64,000 nt of DNA, from contig OZ036007.1 in the NCBI GenBank assembly GCA_964035015.1, positions 13,062,141 to 13,126,140 of the forward strand, written 5' to 3'. A program made the position numbers and the translations under genes. The stretch comes from Corallium rubrum. Lineage: Eukaryota > Cnidaria > Anthozoa > Scleralcyonacea > Coralliidae. The notes beneath the pieces were generated by a model that saw only the letters and a program-made list of their open reading frames with translations, did not search any database and was not told the DNA's origin. Of the stretch, positions 1 through 12,442 are shown in pieces; position 1 is the first letter of the stretch; each line of letters begins with the position of its first letter.

Positions 1-1283
1 ATAGTATTGGATATAACCTCTTTCGTTTTTCATTGATTTCCTCATTACCATTGGGCTTAAAAGCATTACTTCTCTCCATTTCTCTGTCTGGAAAATAGTT
101 GAATTTTACAACAACGGGTCTTGGTTTATCGTCCGCTTTCTTCTCCTGATTCCGTGTGATCTGCCAATTCGTACATTAGCTTTAGCGTTTTACATTTGTA
201 CTTTTGTTTCCAACAGATGATGTATGATTTCTGTAGTGTTTTCTTTCTCTGAGGCTTGTATTGGTTCTGAAATATTGTACAGTATGAGGAATTCCATCTA
301 CGATGTTATCTATTGCTTGATTTGCTTCGGCGACAGGATTTAGATGTATATAGTGCAACGACATCAAGACGAAACGGATAGGAAAGCAATTGGTTATGTG
401 ATCCCTTTGGTTATCTGATAGGCAAAGCGTTGTTTATGTATCCTTTGTTCATCATATAATATAGTCTCAGATACATATTTACATTTTATACCTTATATTT
501 ATATATTTTACATAATTTATCATATCCTCTGTATAAAAACTCGGTTTATCTTCTCCCTCGTTGTTCTGATGATGTCGTAGCACGACGAAAGCTTAACCAT
601 ATAATAAATATTTTTAATATATTTTATACAGTAGCTAGCTTTTGGCCTCATTTAATTGATCTACAAAACTCTATTCAACTCAACATGCTCCGTTTAACCA
701 AAATTTTACTGTAGTTTGTTGTTTCTCTTTATTCCTAAAATATATTTCACAAATTCATAGATAGCGTCTGTTTTACTGCTATATTCAACCGTCACATTTT
801 CCTACTTACTTTCGAGACATTACCAGACTAAGTTGAAATGTTTTGGAAAGTCGCATCAATTGCAAATTTCTATTGAATTAATGATGAGCTACAAATATTC
901 ACTTGAGCTAACCAGCTATTGGTTTTGAGTTCATTGAGTCGGAGAGTATAACCAAGACGAAGATGTTGTCAGAACTGAAGACATTTTAGTGTCGATTAGG
1001 GCATGTACATGCAGGACGTAAATATAGTGGATTAAACATTTTTGTATCTATCATATATCTATACGTTTAAAATTAATTATGGAAATCTTTTAACTTTCAA
1101 TTTGTTTCTCAATCCTAAAATACACCTCAAAAGTATTTTGACTGTTTTATAGTTAGACAATAGTGCTTAAATAAAGTGGTTATAAATAGATAACGAAAAT
1201 TGCTTTGAGCGCTTTTGACCAGTAATGTGTGACATGAAAAACCCCTAATGAAAACTAATTAATTGGTATGCCAATGGTATACT

Positions 1284-1402
1284 TATAAAACGGCTTGACT
1301 AGAATAAAAAAGCGACGTGCAGCTCTTTAGAATTAGACATTAACATCGACAGGAAGAATTCTATACCTATATAAAGTGATTAGGTTGTTTTATCAAACAA
1401 AA
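1284..1402 (+). promoter_or_regulatory. TATA promoter and 5' UTR, duplicate copy 1
   Basis: A TATAAAA box lies at 1284-1290, followed about 119 nt later by an ATG in the context CAAAAATGAG. The whole block is conserved in copy 2 (4099-4212), including the stretch starting GCGACGTGCAGC about 25-30 nt after the TATA box, where a transcription start would be expected. Promoter function is inferred from layout and conservation between copies. Confidence 0.5.
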
Positions 1403-1407
1403 ATGAG
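1403..1407 (+). CDS. Micro-exon (ATG AG) copy 1, alternative first coding exon
   Basis: ATGAG is followed directly by a consensus-like donor GTACGT. Joined to the acceptor at 5826/5827 (TTTGTTTTAG), it reads ATG AGA TTC and enters the PAN exon frame. The identical copy at 4213-4217 is nearer to the acceptor and is the more likely first exon; this one could be an alternative start or a non-functional duplicate. Confidence 0.4.
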
Positions 1408-1767
1408 GTACGTTTTTTAAACTAACACTGGATTATACTATACTAAGTGTATAAGTCAAAAGAGTTTTGTTAAACGCTTGTGTCAGTTTAAGAATTAAGT
1501 TTATACACCTAGCTAACAGTGTTTTTCATGATCTTTAACAATTTTACAACTGTTGGCAGCACACTGATTACGACATGTGCCTTTCACCTCTACAACACGG
1601 GTTCGACACTGCTTCTACACTACTCGGTGCAGTTATTAGATCAACCGACTACATTTGGTCAAATGCGAGAAGACTTTGCCAAACATCGCATTTCGTCGGG
1701 TACTCCGGTTTCCTCCTGACCTATCACGAGTAGTGCATGATGACACTGTCTTAAGAACCCATTACAT

Positions 1768-2005
1768 GAGGCGAGTTGGCCCGGTTAAGCGAGTTGGCCC
1801 GCTTCGTATATTTATCATCTCTTCAGTTTCAAAATTTCGATTACATGCCAACCGAGCTGGCCCACCTTGCCGGGATCCCTGTTGCTGTTGAAATTTTCCC
1901 CATGTAATCGGCTTTTTGCTGAATTGGCCCGGCAAAGCAGACTGAAAAACTGTTTGACTTGTTCCGCCGCGCGTTTGTTTACTTGATTGTATGAATAAAT
2001 ATAGC
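1768..2005. repeat. Dispersed repeat with GTTGGCCCGGTTAAG motifs
   Basis: The stretch contains repeated GAGTTGGCCCGGTTAAG-type motifs and ends with a tract resembling 17460-17625: both carry a CCATGTAATCG core, a CCCGGCAAAGC core and a terminal CGCGTTYGTTTACTTGA tract. Shorter pieces occur near 2397-2447, 4975-5030 and 19920-19965. It is absent from the corresponding place in duplicate copy 2, which suggests insertion after the duplication, or loss from copy 2. The family was not identified. Confidence 0.6.
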
Positions 2006-3048
2006 AGGGTTCTCCACTACCATATAAATAAAGTTAGTTTTGGTCAATACTGATACTCTTATGATGTTCTTAGTTTTTTCTTTATATTTATTTTACCATG
2101 CATAATTAAAACAAGCCTGTCCTATTTAAAAAGAAAAAGATATTTTTCTAAAACTATAAATCTTCAACTGTTAAAAAATGAAAACTGGCGCCGGCCAAGT
2201 GCAATGTAGTCCAATATATATTTTTACCGATCTAATGCACTTCTTATAATTACATCCTTGACGCAAATGCAGTATAATCGAGCTGCTAAATAAACTAGTA
2301 TAGCTTGAATTCAGAATTGTCAAAGGTCGATCGTATAAATGAGAACAATATAGGAAATTTCTACAAATATTTGTTTTGCACTTTTCTGGTTGTTAGGGGC
2401 TCACATGAGTCGGGCCAGCCCTGTTAAATTAACTTGGGTCACGCGATTGATTATATGATCTTACTGTGGTTTTAAAACTCGCATAAACTAAATTTACAAA
2501 GAATAATTGGTTCAGTTAAAAGTTTAGTTTAAATAACTCACGATAAACAGTTTTATCTATTGTAAGTGCATAGGTTAAAATCATCATGAATCAAGTTGGA
2601 GGCCTGCATATAGTTTTGACTTACGATAATTAGCTTATTTTTTTACCAACATGCATGCACTGCTCGCTTTTTTTCTTCTTTGGCTTTCTTTAGCAATGGA
2701 TATAATTTATTTCTTTTTTCACTGATTTCTTCAGGAAACTGTTCTCCAATTCCTATACGCGAGTACATTTGAGCTTAAAAGCATTACTCCTCACCATTTC
2801 TCTGTCTGGAAAATAGTTGAATTTTACAACAATGGGTCTTCGTTTATTGTCCTTTCTTCTCACGATTCTGTGTGATCTGTCAATCCGTACATCAGCTTTA
2901 GCGTTTTCCATTTGTAGTTTTGTTTCTACCAGATGGTGTATAATTTCTGTAGTGTTTTCTTTCTCTGAGGCTTGTTTTGGTTCTGGATATGATCGAAGAT
3001 TCCATCTATGATGTTATCTATTGCTTCGACGACAGGAATAGATGTATA

Positions 3049-3051
<3 letters not shown>

Positions 3052-3135
<84 letters not shown>
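3052..3135. repeat. (TA)n microsatellite
   Basis: About 84 bp of uninterrupted TA dinucleotides. Open frames reading alternating Ile-Tyr across it are artefacts of the repeat. Confidence 0.97.
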
Positions 3136-3139
<4 letters not shown>

Positions 3140-4098
3140 CAACGACATCAAGACTAAATTTTCCGGGGAGTTTTTTCCGGCTGGTGACGTAATTCGGATA
3201 AACAGACACTTGAAAACGTTTTAGTAGGGGTAGAACAATTTTCCATTGCATGTACGACACCCCGAAACACGTCAAAACAGGGCGATGTACATTTCAGCGA
3301 TTTCCCGCAGGCGAAACAAGTCCGCGTCTTTCCTCCCGCCTTTCCGCTCGCCCGCCTTTCCACCCGTCCGCAAAAACTAACGCTAAAAGACGGACTTGGA
3401 GCAAGTCTAATGATATCGTAGCACGACGAAACCTTAACCATATAATAAATATTATTAATATTTTTTACACAATAGTTTTTGGCCTCATTTGATCTTCAAA
3501 ACTCTATTCAACTCAACATGCTACTGAAGGACAACTACTTCATCCGTTTAACCAAAATTTTACTGTAGTTTGTTGCTTCCCTTTATTCCTAAAATATATT
3601 TCACTAATTCATAGATAGCGTCTGCATGTTTTACTGATATATTCAACCGTCACATTTTCCTACTTACTTTCGAGACATTATCAGACTAAGTTCAAATGTT
3701 TTGAAAAGTCGACATTCTTCGCGGTGTTGGTTTTGGGTAATTGACTGAGAGTATAACCAAGACGAATATGTTGTCTGAACTTAAGACATTTTAGTGTCGA
3801 TTACTGTGCAGTCCAATTTTGTATCAATCATATACCTATACGTTTAAAATTATGGAAATTTTTTAACTTTCAATTTGTTTCTCAATCCTAAAATACACCT
3901 CAAAAGTATTTTGAATGTTTTATAATAACTAGGAAACGAAACTAATTGTTTTGAGCGCTTTTGGACAGTAATATGTGACATGAAAAAAACCACACATCTT
4001 AAACGTTTCCTTAAAACCAATCATCAAGCAGTTAAAAGGATTAGTGTATAAAACACCTAACGACAACTAATTGGTATACCATATGGTACTTAAATATT

Positions 4099-4212
4099 TA
4101 TAAAACGACTTTAAGAGAATAAAAAAGCGACGTGCAGCTCTTTAGAATTAGATATTAACATCGACAAGAATTCTATACGTCTCAATTGATCAGGTTGTTT
4201 CATCAAACAAAA
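4099..4212 (+). promoter_or_regulatory. TATA promoter and 5' UTR, duplicate copy 2
   Basis: A TATAAAA box at 4099-4105 is followed by the same initiator region and leader as in copy 1, with the ATG at 4213. It is closest to the downstream PAN exon, so it is the favoured promoter for the plus-strand PAN-EGF gene. Confidence 0.55.
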
Positions 4213-4217
4213 ATGAG
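4213..4217 (+). CDS. Micro-exon (ATG AG) copy 2, likely first coding exon
   Basis: The five coding bases ATGAG are followed by the donor GTACGT. Splicing to 5827 gives Met-Arg-Phe-Val-Leu-Lys-Ala-Ala and then a hydrophobic run ending in Val-Leu-Val-Gln-Thr, which reads as a signal peptide. The exon-5827 frame has no ATG before its hydrophobic segment, so an upstream start of this kind is needed. Confidence 0.55.
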
Positions 4218-5173
4218 GTACGTTTTTTAAACTAACACTGGATTATATCATACTAAGTGTATAAGTCAAGAGTTTTGTTAAACGCTTGTGTCAGTTAGCT
4301 TAAGTTCATACGCCTCTTAACCAATTAGACCAAACACCCTAGCTACATGTATATAGCTAACCTGCAACAGTGCGTTTTTATGATCTTTAACAATTTTACA
4401 ATTGTTGGTGGCGCAACACGGGTTCGACACTGCTTCTACACTACTCGGTGCAGTTATCAGATTAACACTACATTTGGTCACATGTGAGAAGACTTTGCCA
4501 AACATCGCATTTCGTCGGGTATTCCAGTTTCCTCCTGTATGTAGTAACACTGGACCTAACTCTAAGGAAAATGTACGTTATGTACGACTGAGCTATAAGG
4601 TTCTCTATATACTACTGGTATAAATGAAGTTAGTTTTGGTCAATACTGATGCTCTTGTATGATGTTCTTAGTTTTTTCTTTAAATTTATTTTACCATGAC
4701 GAAAACAAGCCTGTCCTGTTTAAAAAGAAAAAAAAATTCTAAAACTTTCTAAAACCTTCAACTGTTAAAGAATGAAAACGGACGCAAAGTCAGTAATTGA
4801 GCTGCTAAAGAAACTCGTTCTGTTGTACAATGTACATGCGGTAAAAAGTATAGCTTGAATTCAAAATTGTCAAAGGTCGATCGTATATAAATAAGAACAA
4901 TATAGGAAATTTCTACAAGTAGTTGTTTTGCACTTAGAAACCTAATATATTTTTTTACTCACGGGCTTCTGGGTGCTAGGGACTGATTACTTGAGCCCGG
5001 CTAGCCCGGTTAACTTGGCTCACGCGATTGATTAGGAACTTACTGTGGGTTTGAAACTCTCAGAAACTAAATTTACAAAGAAGAATTGGCTTAGCTTAGA
5101 TGTAAACAAATCTAAACGTTAATTCAAATCTCCTTTTGCGGCTGAGAAAAACTTTCGTGTCACACTCTTTACG

Positions 5174-5215
5174 TTTCTCTCTGACGAAGGGCCTTCGCTC
5201 GAAACGTTAGACTCC
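5174..5215 (+). ncRNA. Hammerhead-ribozyme-like motif, solitary
   Basis: CTGACGA is at 5181-5187, followed by a stem-loop (GGGC, CTTC loop, GCTC) and GAAACGTT. This is the conserved hammerhead order CUGANGA, stem II, GAAA, very short stem III. Only about 3 bp of stem I can be formed. The next 40 nt match the tract found beside the motif at 8660-8715, 13138-13180 and 30563-30600, so it is probably the 3' remnant of a Penelope-like element. Hammerheads in Penelope-like elements are established knowledge; activity here is untested. Confidence 0.6.
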
Positions 5216-5826
5216 TACATTCTCTGTTTCGGCAGTATATCAAACCTTACTATGTCACGATTGTTGTTTCAACACTGCCTACGCAGCACGCTACTTTTAT
5301 TTCACTATTGGTCATATAAACAAGGGCTCTACTATTTAATAATTTATCTATGGTCCGAAGGCGAGACTCAACTAGTCCAATATCCCTTTATCCAGATCTC
5401 ACGCTCGATGAATTCCTTTTTGTTCCCCTATTCTAATAATTACTTTGTAGCCGAGTCTATAGGTTTCGGTCGTGTTATTTTTTGCGTCGCGATATTGACC
5501 CGACAGAGTTGGCGAAACTCTGAGGCAGCTTTTTCACTAAAGGCTGGCGAACTGTTAGCTAACTTCACGGGCTGTCCATAACTTCACGAGGGATGGCTAA
5601 GGATTGCTTGAATCTACTGAATCTAGCACTTTAGGTTATTTTGTACCTTTTAACAAACGCTTAATATGCGCACGCTGCATGCTGTTTCGTGCATATAAGC
5701 TATGCCAAGCTGCATTGCTATGAGTAGCCCGAGTGAACGCCTAAGCAGGTGTCTTGTTGTATTAAAAACATAAATCGAGCGCGCACGACAAAATTCAGAA
5801 GCGCTCACAACGAAAGTTTGTTTTAG

Positions 5827-6142
5827 ATTCGTTTTAAAGGCAGCTGTCGTGGTATTACTAACGGTTGGACTTTATGTTCTGGTGCAGACACAATACCATG
5901 TGGACTTAAAAAAAGCCTTGAAAGACAAAGCTCTTTATGGACACGCATTTCGTAACCTGACGATGAAAACCACCGTGGATTGTTTCTTTGCATGCCTCAA
6001 AGACTGTCTTTGCGTGACATTCTAGATGTGTGTCAGCACAGGATGCCAGCTGCTTTCCTCCAATCAATTTGAGGCTCCATTAGCATTAAGAACATTAGAA
6101 GGTTGTTCTTATTATGACATGTTGCCAATGGCGTTTCAGCAG
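5827..6142 (+). pseudogene. PAN/apple-domain exon with in-frame stop
   Basis: The exon starts after TTTGTTTTAG and ends before GTAAAAG. Its frame encodes the rest of a signal peptide (hydrophobic VVVLLTVGLYVLV), then a Cys-containing PAN-like segment: DCFFACLKDCLCVTF, stop, MCVSTGCQLL and GCSYYDM. The intact minus-strand paralogue has ECFSKCVENCRCLSFNVC, KQCQL and GCSYYTL at the same places, so the cysteine pattern is conserved and the TAG at 6023-6025 replaces the conserved Asn codon. Everything after the stop stays in frame, so the lesion is a point change and may be recent or a sequencing error. Confidence 0.7.
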
Positions 6143-6700
6143 GTAAAAGAAATTTGTCTTTTTAATATTTACTTGCGCTACTGTGGTATGCCGTGTCTAG
6201 GTTCGGCATTTTTGTTGTTGTTTTTTTTGTTTTTTGGGGGTTTCACAAAATTGCATTACTGTAAGGCACGTTGCTGCTCGATTTTTTCGTGTTCTTTCTT
6301 GTCGACAGCTAGTGCCTTTGATCGAGTTGGCGGGGTAGAGGTGTTTTCCGATCAGTAATGTTGCTGACAAGGTTTGTCCATGACGACAGAATAGAACAAA
6401 TTTATTAGACGCGAAAAAAATGCGGTGTTGACATCAGTACCTAAGAAGTTTGACGAGAGGACAAGAGAGACAAGAAAGGACCACAGTATATCAAAGAACA
6501 TATACGTGTACTGTTTGTCTATACTAACGGCTTTCTCCTTGTCTGAATAGCTTTACCTTTTGCAAGTGACCAAGTAATAGTTAAATATGTTTGTCCGAAT
6601 TTAAATAAATTCTACATCAAAATAATCGCTTGAATCTGTCGAATCCGACACTACAGTTTTTGTCTACTAGAAAAACCACCTTGTTGTTTACATTTTACCA

Positions 6701-6986
6701 TGCGAGCAGAGTCTTCTTTTCCTTATTTCTTCGCTGAGAGAGAGGAAGAAAAGCAGGCTCTGCTGTATTCGTGTTTGGCTTCGTCCAAGATATAGGACGA
6801 AGTAACCTGTTTAAGACCCGTTTAACCGGTTCTTGTTTTGTTTTCTGCTCTGATTGGGACTGGGTTCGAGATTGTAACCAAGCAACTGACATGCATGCGC
6901 AATGGAAACCAGTCACAAATACAGCAGAGCCTACTTTTCTTCCTCTCTCTCAGCGAAGAAATAAGGAAAAGAAAGCTCTGCTCGCA
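6701..6986. mobile_element. Foldback MITE, ~70-bp terminal inverted repeats
   Basis: The left end starts TGCGAGCAGAG and the right end finishes CTCTGCTCGCA. About 70 bp at each end are inverted copies of each other (6701-6772 and 6915-6986) and share the cores CTTATTTCTTCGCTGAGAGA and TCTCAGCGAAGAAATAAG. The ~140-bp centre is non-coding. No clear target duplication is visible. The element is non-autonomous; the superfamily is unassigned. Confidence 0.8.
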
Positions 6987-7115
6987 GGGTATTTACATTT
7001 AAACTACATTAGCAAGCCTTCGGCGCTTCCTGCACCGCTGCAATTCATATAAGACCATAGATTCCATTTGTCAAAATCTATGCAACTGTGCATTGCCATT
7101 GCCATATAGCCGCGT

Positions 7116-7200
7116 TCACACTACCGACCTAGACCTGGCCTAGGTCAGGGTCAGGCTGGGCCTGGGTAAAACCTGCCGCGTTCACACTGGCTTTGGCCCA
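7116..7200. repeat. Short inverted/direct repeat with CGCGTTCACACT motif
   Basis: CCGCGTTCACACT occurs at about 7119 and again at about 7168, separated by a CCTGGCCTAGGTC-rich tract. It resembles a fragment of a small non-autonomous element. The family was not identified. Confidence 0.4.
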
Positions 7201-7277
7201 GAAGAAATTAGGCTCCATGTACCCTCGTTATGGCTAACTTACATGAAGTAGTTTCACAAGTGTATACCGTAGTGGCG

Positions 7278-7390
7278 GATCCTCGTGTATTATCCCCGAG
7301 CCGGGCGACGGGCCGAAGGCCCGGAGCCCGGTGAGGGTGCTAATCTCGACATGCGTGGAGTCCACTTTACACGCGTGTAGAAAAAGCAAG
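7278..7390. repeat. GC-rich dispersed repeat, copy 1
   Basis: The core CGAGCCGGGCGACGGGCC, followed by GGAGCCCGGTGAGGGTG and TCTCGACATGCGTGGAGTCC, recurs in inverted orientation at 9836-9921 and, shortened, at 19738-19822. All three copies lie close to TA arrays or TATATA tracts. A GC-rich island in AT-rich DNA. The family was not identified. Confidence 0.75.
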
Positions 7391-8344
7391 GGAGACAAAA
7401 TCTGGAAATAGTTTGTATATATATATACGTCGTAGGATGTCACGCGGTAAAAATACTCGGGCACTGGTGACTAGCTTTGAAGCAAACTTTATATAATTTC
7501 CATATTTTGCGAAACAAAATGGTTTCAAAATTCAAGTGGTTTCGTTTTAAACGGAAAGAAGCAGAACAACGAGTAAAAGCAGGATACAAACAGCCGGTTT
7601 AATATATCTTGAAGAGAAATCAGAAAACCTGAAGAAGCCAAACGCCGTATGGTAAACAAAATCTCGATCTGAATTGTATATAGTGTTTGCGGTCACAGGT
7701 CACTCAGTGGTCTCAATATCATTTTAAAGATGACGGTAAGACATTTGTATTTATTTATTTTGCTGATTGTAATCAGCATTTATTCATTAATATATTCTGT
7801 AAACGCCAAGAACGGCAATCGACGTTTAAAAGAACCCTTTTAGACACTCGTCAGTTACTGTATATATATAAAACTTAATCTAGCAACTATCATATAAAGT
7901 TTTATACCTTGTCCCTTTAATATGTTGTTTTCAATTTTTTGCCGGCCATTAAGCAGTATACAGCTTCACGTTTTCGTGTTTTCCCTTTGCTAGTGTGGAC
8001 GTGATGTTTTTCATTCACTTAATTGCAAGCACTTATCAGTCATCATAAATACTCATAGGCTTTGTCCATCTTCTTTTGTCCTGTATTATACAGACTGAAA
8101 GGTTGTCTGTTGTTTTTATCTCCTATTATAAATGTAGTTTTTGAGCTGTTAACTTGTAATCTTGCCTTTGCAAAACATAAAAGTAATTCCTTTGGAAACC
8201 TCCTAAATGGCTAAAAACAATATATTTTTACAACCAGAGTTTAATATGAAATCTGTAAGTTTTCCTTTGATATGTTCAACTTTCTTTTAGTCATCCTAAT
8301 CATAAATTCTGTAATTATCCTGAGGATTATCATTTGTTTTTGCT

Positions 8345-8850
8345 GTATATCAGGAGTGCTTATTTTAATTGGAAGGTGAGGTGGGTGGGGTGTATTTAAA
8401 AAAGCATATAAAAGCAGGCGAGGGGTTGTTGGATTCATGTATTTCTAGTTAGGGTTATAACCCTTATTATTTCTAACGCTGAAGTTGTCCAGTTGTTCCT
8501 GGATGTTCTGATCACTCCACATCGTGATTAGATACTATGCATGTCTCGTCATCCGTCCAATGATTTGCCATGAGCAATACAAAAATTTAAACTAATCGAA
8601 GCCGAGAACCGATCGAGAAGCTGTTCCGGCGCGTATTATTATAATTTGGCGCGTTAACGTATAGAGTTAGGTTAGATATGCTGCCGAAACAGAGAACGTA
8701 GGAGTCTAACGTTTCGAGCAAATTTGTAGTGAATAAAATTCTAACTAGAAATACATGAACGCAACAACCCCTCGCCCGCTTTATATGCATTTTTTAAACC
8801 CCCTTCTCCCTCCCCCCAACCTAATTTCTGTTTTTGTTGTATTAATGAAC
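8345..8850. repeat. Decayed inverted-repeat element with Penelope-like end remnant
   Basis: The segment at 8345-8455 is repeated in inverted orientation at 8735-8850. Shared cores include GCGAGGGGTTGTTG and CATGTATTTCTAGTTAG. Between them, at 8663-8720, is the minus-strand tract that accompanies the hammerhead motif elsewhere (GCCGAAACAGAGAACGTAGG, then TCTAACGTTTCGAGC), with the ribozyme core lost. This is probably the remnant of a Penelope-like terminal repeat or a derived non-autonomous element. Confidence 0.6.
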
Positions 8851-9835
8851 ACAGATCAGAAAACATCCAGAAAATTAGCTAGCAAGGTTCATCTGTAGTC
8901 GTGTATTATTTCTATGGTATTGACACACCGAAAGGACATGCAATGTCAATATTAAAAAAACAAAACGAGATGAACCAAATGACAAATTTTCACTCAAAAA
9001 TATATATAAACAGTGGCCAAGAAAAGACACAAATCACACACAATGTCAACGTCCTATCGTTGAAAGACAATTCTAGACAATATATTATTTATATTAATTT
9101 TCATTTTCAAGATTTCTTCTGTTTTAACTCAGCTAAACTGTTAAATATTAATCTCCTACCGTTAAACTTTCTTCTGCTTTTGTGACCACAAACACTGCCA
9201 ATTCAGTCTACAGGTACTCTTTTCGGATTGTTTTTCTCGTTCGTGGTTTCTTACTTTTTTCGTTGTTGACACATAAATATGACAAGGCATCATTCAGTTC
9301 TCTTCATGATCTAAAAAGCCGTTTGTTTCAAAATTTCTTCATCGTTCCCTCCCGAGTTATGTAGAATACACCAGAGCAAAATTCTTTACCGGCTTTGAAC
9401 AGTTTCAGGACACATCCTTCTTCTTTCAGTTACATTTCGGTCGGCATCGCTTTCGGTCTTTATCGTATTAATTTTTAGGCTTTTTTCAGTGGTTTTAAGT
9501 CGTATTTATTGTTGTCTTTTTCTCGCTGCCACATCTCTTGTTAGCCTTCTTTCCTTGGTCTTTTTCATAGTAATATTAATGTACATTTTAGCTGAAACCA
9601 TTTTTTCCGGCAAAGATTTCTTTCGTCATGATCGTTGAAAAACTATTTTGTAATCCAACTAACCGAACTTATAAATTATAATTTGCTGACGTAAGTTTAA
9701 ATAATTTGAATAATTTAACGGATTAGTTACCAGTACCCTGCTATTCGAACTGCGCAAGTTGTGGATTTGATAACATATATATAGATATATATATATATAA
9801 ACATCTCGCAGAATTTCTTTCCCACTTGCGTGTAA

Positions 9836-9921
9836 TTTTGCGTGTACTACATGCGTGTCGAGATTAGCACCCTCACCGGGCTCCGGGCATTCGGCCCGTC
9901 GCCCGGCTCGGGGATGAAGTA
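9836..9921. repeat. GC-rich dispersed repeat, copy 2 (inverted)
   Basis: Reverse-complement relative of 7278-7390, containing TCGAGATTAGCACCCTCACC and CCCGTCGCCCGGCTCGGGG. It lies just left of a long TA array. Confidence 0.75.
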
Positions 9922-10001
9922 ACCGAAGTTTACCGGCCTCTTGTCTTATTCCACTCAACCTCGGTATTGAGCACTCTATTCATATGTTTTCGAACTTGCT
10001 A

Positions 10002-10675
<674 letters not shown>

Positions 10676-12069
10676 TGGTTGTCTGGAGAGCTGATTTGTA
10701 CCGCGAAGAGGCTCAAAGGCAACTAAACGACACTGCTTTTTACAGCAGAGTTGATGGTGATTTGACATCCCAACACAACACCACCATTCGATCCACCATC
10801 AACAACCTCATCAAAACTGGGGAATTGCCTGATACAGCAAGCAATCTCCTAACCACCACTCCACGCAGACCTGTCATGTACTTCCTTCCCAAAATTCACA
10901 AACCCAACAACCCAGGTAGACTTATAGTGTCTGCTTGTGGTTGCCCTACCCAAGCCATTTCATCCTACCTTGACCACATCATGGCGCCCTTGGTTAAGAA
11001 TTTACCTTCTTACATCAATTAAGGACACCAAACATGCTCTGAAAATTTGTGACCACATTAGTTTTCAGGGTTCACATCATTTCATCTTCACCATGGATGT
11101 CAAATCACTCTACACTGTCATCCCGCATCACGATGGTCTTCAAGCACTTAAATATTTCTTTGATCAACGCACAACTCGGGAGCCATCGACCACTACTTTG
11201 TTACGTCTGACGAGTTAGTGCTCACCCTCAACAATTTTTCATTTGATGGTGAGCATTACCAACAAGTTAGTGGTGTAGCCATGGGTACCAAAATGGGCCC
11301 TAACTATGCCAACTTATTTGTTGGTTATGTGGAAAAACAAATCTTTGAACAATACACTGGTTTCCTACCTGACTACTATGGTCGGTTCATTGATGATTGC
11401 TTAGGCACTGCATCATGTTCGCGCGCTGACCTGGTTTGCTTCATTAACTATGTTAATGACTTCCACCCAGCACTCCAGTTCACATGGGAGATCAGTGAGA
11501 CTAGTGTGTCGTTCTTAGATATTCTCGTCTCCATTAATGGTAATAAGCTGAGCACTTCTGTCTTTTACAAGACCACTGACTCTCATAGCTACCTCCTCTT
11601 CTCCTCTCATCATCCTAAACACACCAAAACTTCCATTCCTTTCTCTCAATTTCTTCGTCTTCGCCGCCTCTGCAGTGAAGATGACGATTTCAATGCCAAA
11701 TGTTTGGAAATGAGAAACTTTTTTGTTAATCGCGGTTATCCTTCCCACCTCTTAGACACTGCCTTACACAAGGTCTCCAACATTTCCCGTTCAGACACCT
11801 TAAGCGAACCTTTGGCTACCATTTCTAATGAAAAAGTACCTCTAGTTCTCACTTTTCATCCCTTCAATTTCAAAGTAAGGGACATCATTAGCCGCAATTT
11901 CGACCTCATTAAAAATGACCCAGAAACATCTTCCATTTTCTCTGAGAAACCCCTAGTATCTTTTCGGCATAGCAAAAACATCCGGGAAAACGTTGTTCAC
12001 AGCTCACTGCAGCAAGCCTTGGTATCACATGTTGGCACCAGCTCTTGCTAGGTGCAACACCTGTAAATA

Positions 12070-12442
12070 TTTAGACTCCTCAATTTCAATTTCGGCTCCA
12101 AAATGTAGGTTCAACATAACCCACAGTTTCACTTGCACTTCCTCCAACCTCATTTACTGTATCTCTTGCAGTAAATGTCCTATGCTTTACATTGGAGAAA
12201 CTGGAAGACGTTTAGGTGACAGGTTTGTTGAACACCTTCGTGATGTCAAAAACAATGTGCAAAACAAACCTGTTGCCAGGCACTTCAACAGTGCCAACCA
12301 CTCCTTTTCTAACATGAAAATCTGCGCCATTCAGCCCATTACAGGTTGTAACGACACTCGTCGTAAAAAAGAAATGCGTCTCATTTACAAACCTGGTACC
12401 ATTCACCCTCACGGCCTCAATGAGCGATTCTCTTTCATTTAG
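12070..12442 (+). pseudogene. GIY-YIG endonuclease domain of the PLE
   Basis: The frame reads LIYCISCSKCPMLYIGETG, then RRLGDRFVEHLRDV, then a conserved-looking ARHFNSANHSFSNM and a basic C-terminal tail ending in FSFI. This is the PLE-type GIY-YIG fold with its CxxC-like insertion. Together with the reverse transcriptase upstream it identifies an endonuclease-plus PLE. It is part of a broken element. Confidence 0.85.

Larger units (their letters stand above)
1..2520. repeat. Tandem segmental duplication, copy 1 (cut by window edge)
   Basis: This stretch is collinear with 2694-5100 in the same orientation. Matching landmarks run in the same order in both: the segment around 60-190 matches 2775-2905, the tract at 565-720 matches 3407-3560, the promoter and micro-exon at 1280-1410 match 4095-4220, the block at 1590-1720 matches 4430-4540, and the end near 2440-2520 matches 5020-5100. 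The copies differ by many substitutions and indels, so the duplication is not recent. A (TA)n tract is expanded only in copy 2 and a 1768-2005 repeat insertion is present only in copy 1. Confidence 0.85.
2694..5100. repeat. Tandem segmental duplication, copy 2
   Basis: Direct-repeat partner of 1-2520. It contains the second promoter and micro-exon and lies next to the PAN exon at 5827, so this copy probably supplies the functional (or last functional) first exon. It also contains a TA microsatellite at about 3052-3135 and a unique GC-richer piece at about 3160-3400 that has no counterpart in copy 1. Confidence 0.85.
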
